DNA of 64,000 nucleotides, from the NCBI GenBank assembly GCA_034408855.1, contig JAWXCK010000109.1, positions 1 to 64,000 on the forward strand, read 5' to 3'. A program made the position numbers and the translations under genes. The notes below the pieces were generated by a model, which was not told the origin of the DNA, did not search any database, and saw only the letters and a list, made by a program, of their open reading frames with translations. The stretch comes from JAIYDQ01 sp034408855. Lineage in GTDB: Bacteria > Planctomycetota > Planctomycetia > Pirellulales > Pirellulaceae. Of this stretch, positions 63,408 to 64,000 are shown piece by piece; within the stretch, counting starts at the first letter, position 1, and every line of letters starts with the position of its first letter.

Positions 63408-64000
63408 TCACTCTAACGCTTGCTCCACCGCGTCGCCTTTTCCCATACTTCCGAGGGCTCGGAGCGTTTCTTCGCTTGTATCGTTGGACAAGAACTTAAT
63501 CGCACCGTCTGCCAGTACAAATTGAGCACCACCTACATGATGACTGCCTGCTTGCTCGAAATGTTCTTTATTGATCCCTTCGCATTTGCCGTCGGGGCAC
63601 GTCGAAAAATGGGTCGATACGCCACCCACTGCCCAACCATCAAAACTGGTCGTCACAAACGTTCCTTTATCAAGTCGCTGTACTTCACCGGCAAGGATCG
63701 TATTGGATAGCCCATCGACAAACGCTGACAGCGGGGTTGCAACATTATTGCCGAAAGCACCGCGTGTATCACTCATCGAGCGATTCCCAGTAGTGACGAG
63801 CCAGAACTCATGTCGACCACAATTGTGATATCCATTGACGGCACCGATGCAGCCACCATAGTCATTGCCACCCGAATACCAACCTGCGAACATGATCTGC
63901 GAATTCATCACCCGATTGCGTCGTGACGGGCAATAGTAAAGCGGAATATTTTTGGAGGCCACCGCTTTGTTTCCTACGACACTCGTTTTGAAATCCCATT
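63408..64000 (-). CDS. DUF1559 protein, partial (runs off right edge)
   Basis: Open to the window end without a start, so the N-terminus is outside. Visible: WDFKTSVVGNKAVASKNIPL, YYCPSRRNRVMNSQ, GLSNTILAGEVQRLDKGTF and the closing HHVGGAQFVLADGAIKFLSN, all typical DUF1559 segments. Shorter repeats of such genes flank EF-hand genes in this phylum. Separated from the EF-hand gene by 155 bases. Confidence 0.88.
   Translation of the reverse strand, partial: WDFKTSVVGNKAVASKNIPLYYCPSRRNRVMNSQIMFAGWYSGGNDYGGCIGAVNGYHNCGRHEFWLVTTGNRSMSDTRGAFGNNVATPLSAFVDGLSNTILAGEVQRLDKGTFVTTSFDGWAVGGVSTHFSTCPDGKCEGINKEHFEQAGSHHVGGAQFVLADGAIKFLSNDTSEETLRALGSMGKGDAVEQALE

Noticed and set aside
1..64000. tRNA, rRNA or CRISPR array
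   Set aside because: By-eye search found no tRNA-like T-loop context, rRNA segment or regularly spaced identical repeats; a dedicated scan could still find a divergent one.

Overview
The window looks like a chromosomal accessory region of a planctomycete, probably Pirellulales-like (Rhodopirellula/Blastopirellula type). The evidence is two prepilin-like DUF1559 proteins, two exported proteins with eight EF-hand loops each, a dockerin-repeat haloperoxidase, a PEP-CTERM trypsin-like protease and DIP1984/septicolysin and CHASE2 family proteins. I saw no rRNA, tRNA or CRISPR array.

Left part (0-20 kb): a truncated GntR regulator, small unknown genes and a TrpR-like HTH protein. Then comes a mobile-element graveyard (3.0-5.4 kb): a decayed IS with 18-bp inverted repeats and a 5-bp target duplication, containing an antisense ORF-less group II intron, followed by an integrase-core fragment and an RHS fragment. 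Next are the haloperoxidase, a BsuBI/PstI-type restriction-modification pair, and a tight unit of two unknown proteins, an XRE-ImmA/IrrE protein and a Schlafen-type AlbA_2 protein. The rest is a 0.77-kb module found again at 50.4 kb, a broken CHASE2 gene, a Flp pilin, a PEP-CTERM protease, a controller (C) protein with a C-box-like operator but no adjacent R-M genes, and a truncated copy of a gene pair that is intact at 51.2-52.0 kb.

Centre (20-50 kb): a dense conflict/immunity island between the two copies of the repeated module. It has four parts. (1) A minus-strand LCAT-like hydrolase/M17-N-like/CHAT caspase-like protein. (2) Divergent from it, a nine-gene plus-strand operon: acyl-carrier-like protein, XRE regulator, ImmA/IrrE peptidase, thymidylate-synthase-like enzyme, alpha-glutamyl/putrescinyl-thymine pyrophosphorylase-like protein, membrane-tethered dCTP-deaminase/dUTPase-fold protein, MazG-like pyrophosphohydrolase, TIR-like protein and Nmad2-like protein. 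(3) A TIR-NACHT-HEAT NLR-like protein and a stand-alone TIR protein. (4) A minus-strand operon (49.9 to 35.2 kb) encoding a CxxCH exported protein, a deaminase, a trypsin-NucA nuclease fusion, an astacin-like metallopeptidase, a TIR-VMAP-like protein, a MoxR ATPase, a vWA-like/TPR/TIR protein and a TIR-TIR-SLOG protein. The last group matches the architecture of NTP-dependent MoxR/vWA/VMAP ternary conflict systems. The plus-strand operon looks like a chromosomal thymidine-modification or nucleotide-alarm system wired to a TIR effector. Six TIR domains all keep the glutamate expected of an NADase.

Right part (50-64 kb): the second module copy, the intact paralogue pair, a 1.8-kb region without genes that carries at least seven perfect short hairpins, some decayed and small unknown genes, and a six-gene minus-strand operon of surface proteins (DUF1559, EF-hand, EF-hand, DUF1559, esterase/DUF1080-like, LolA-like) that runs off the right edge.
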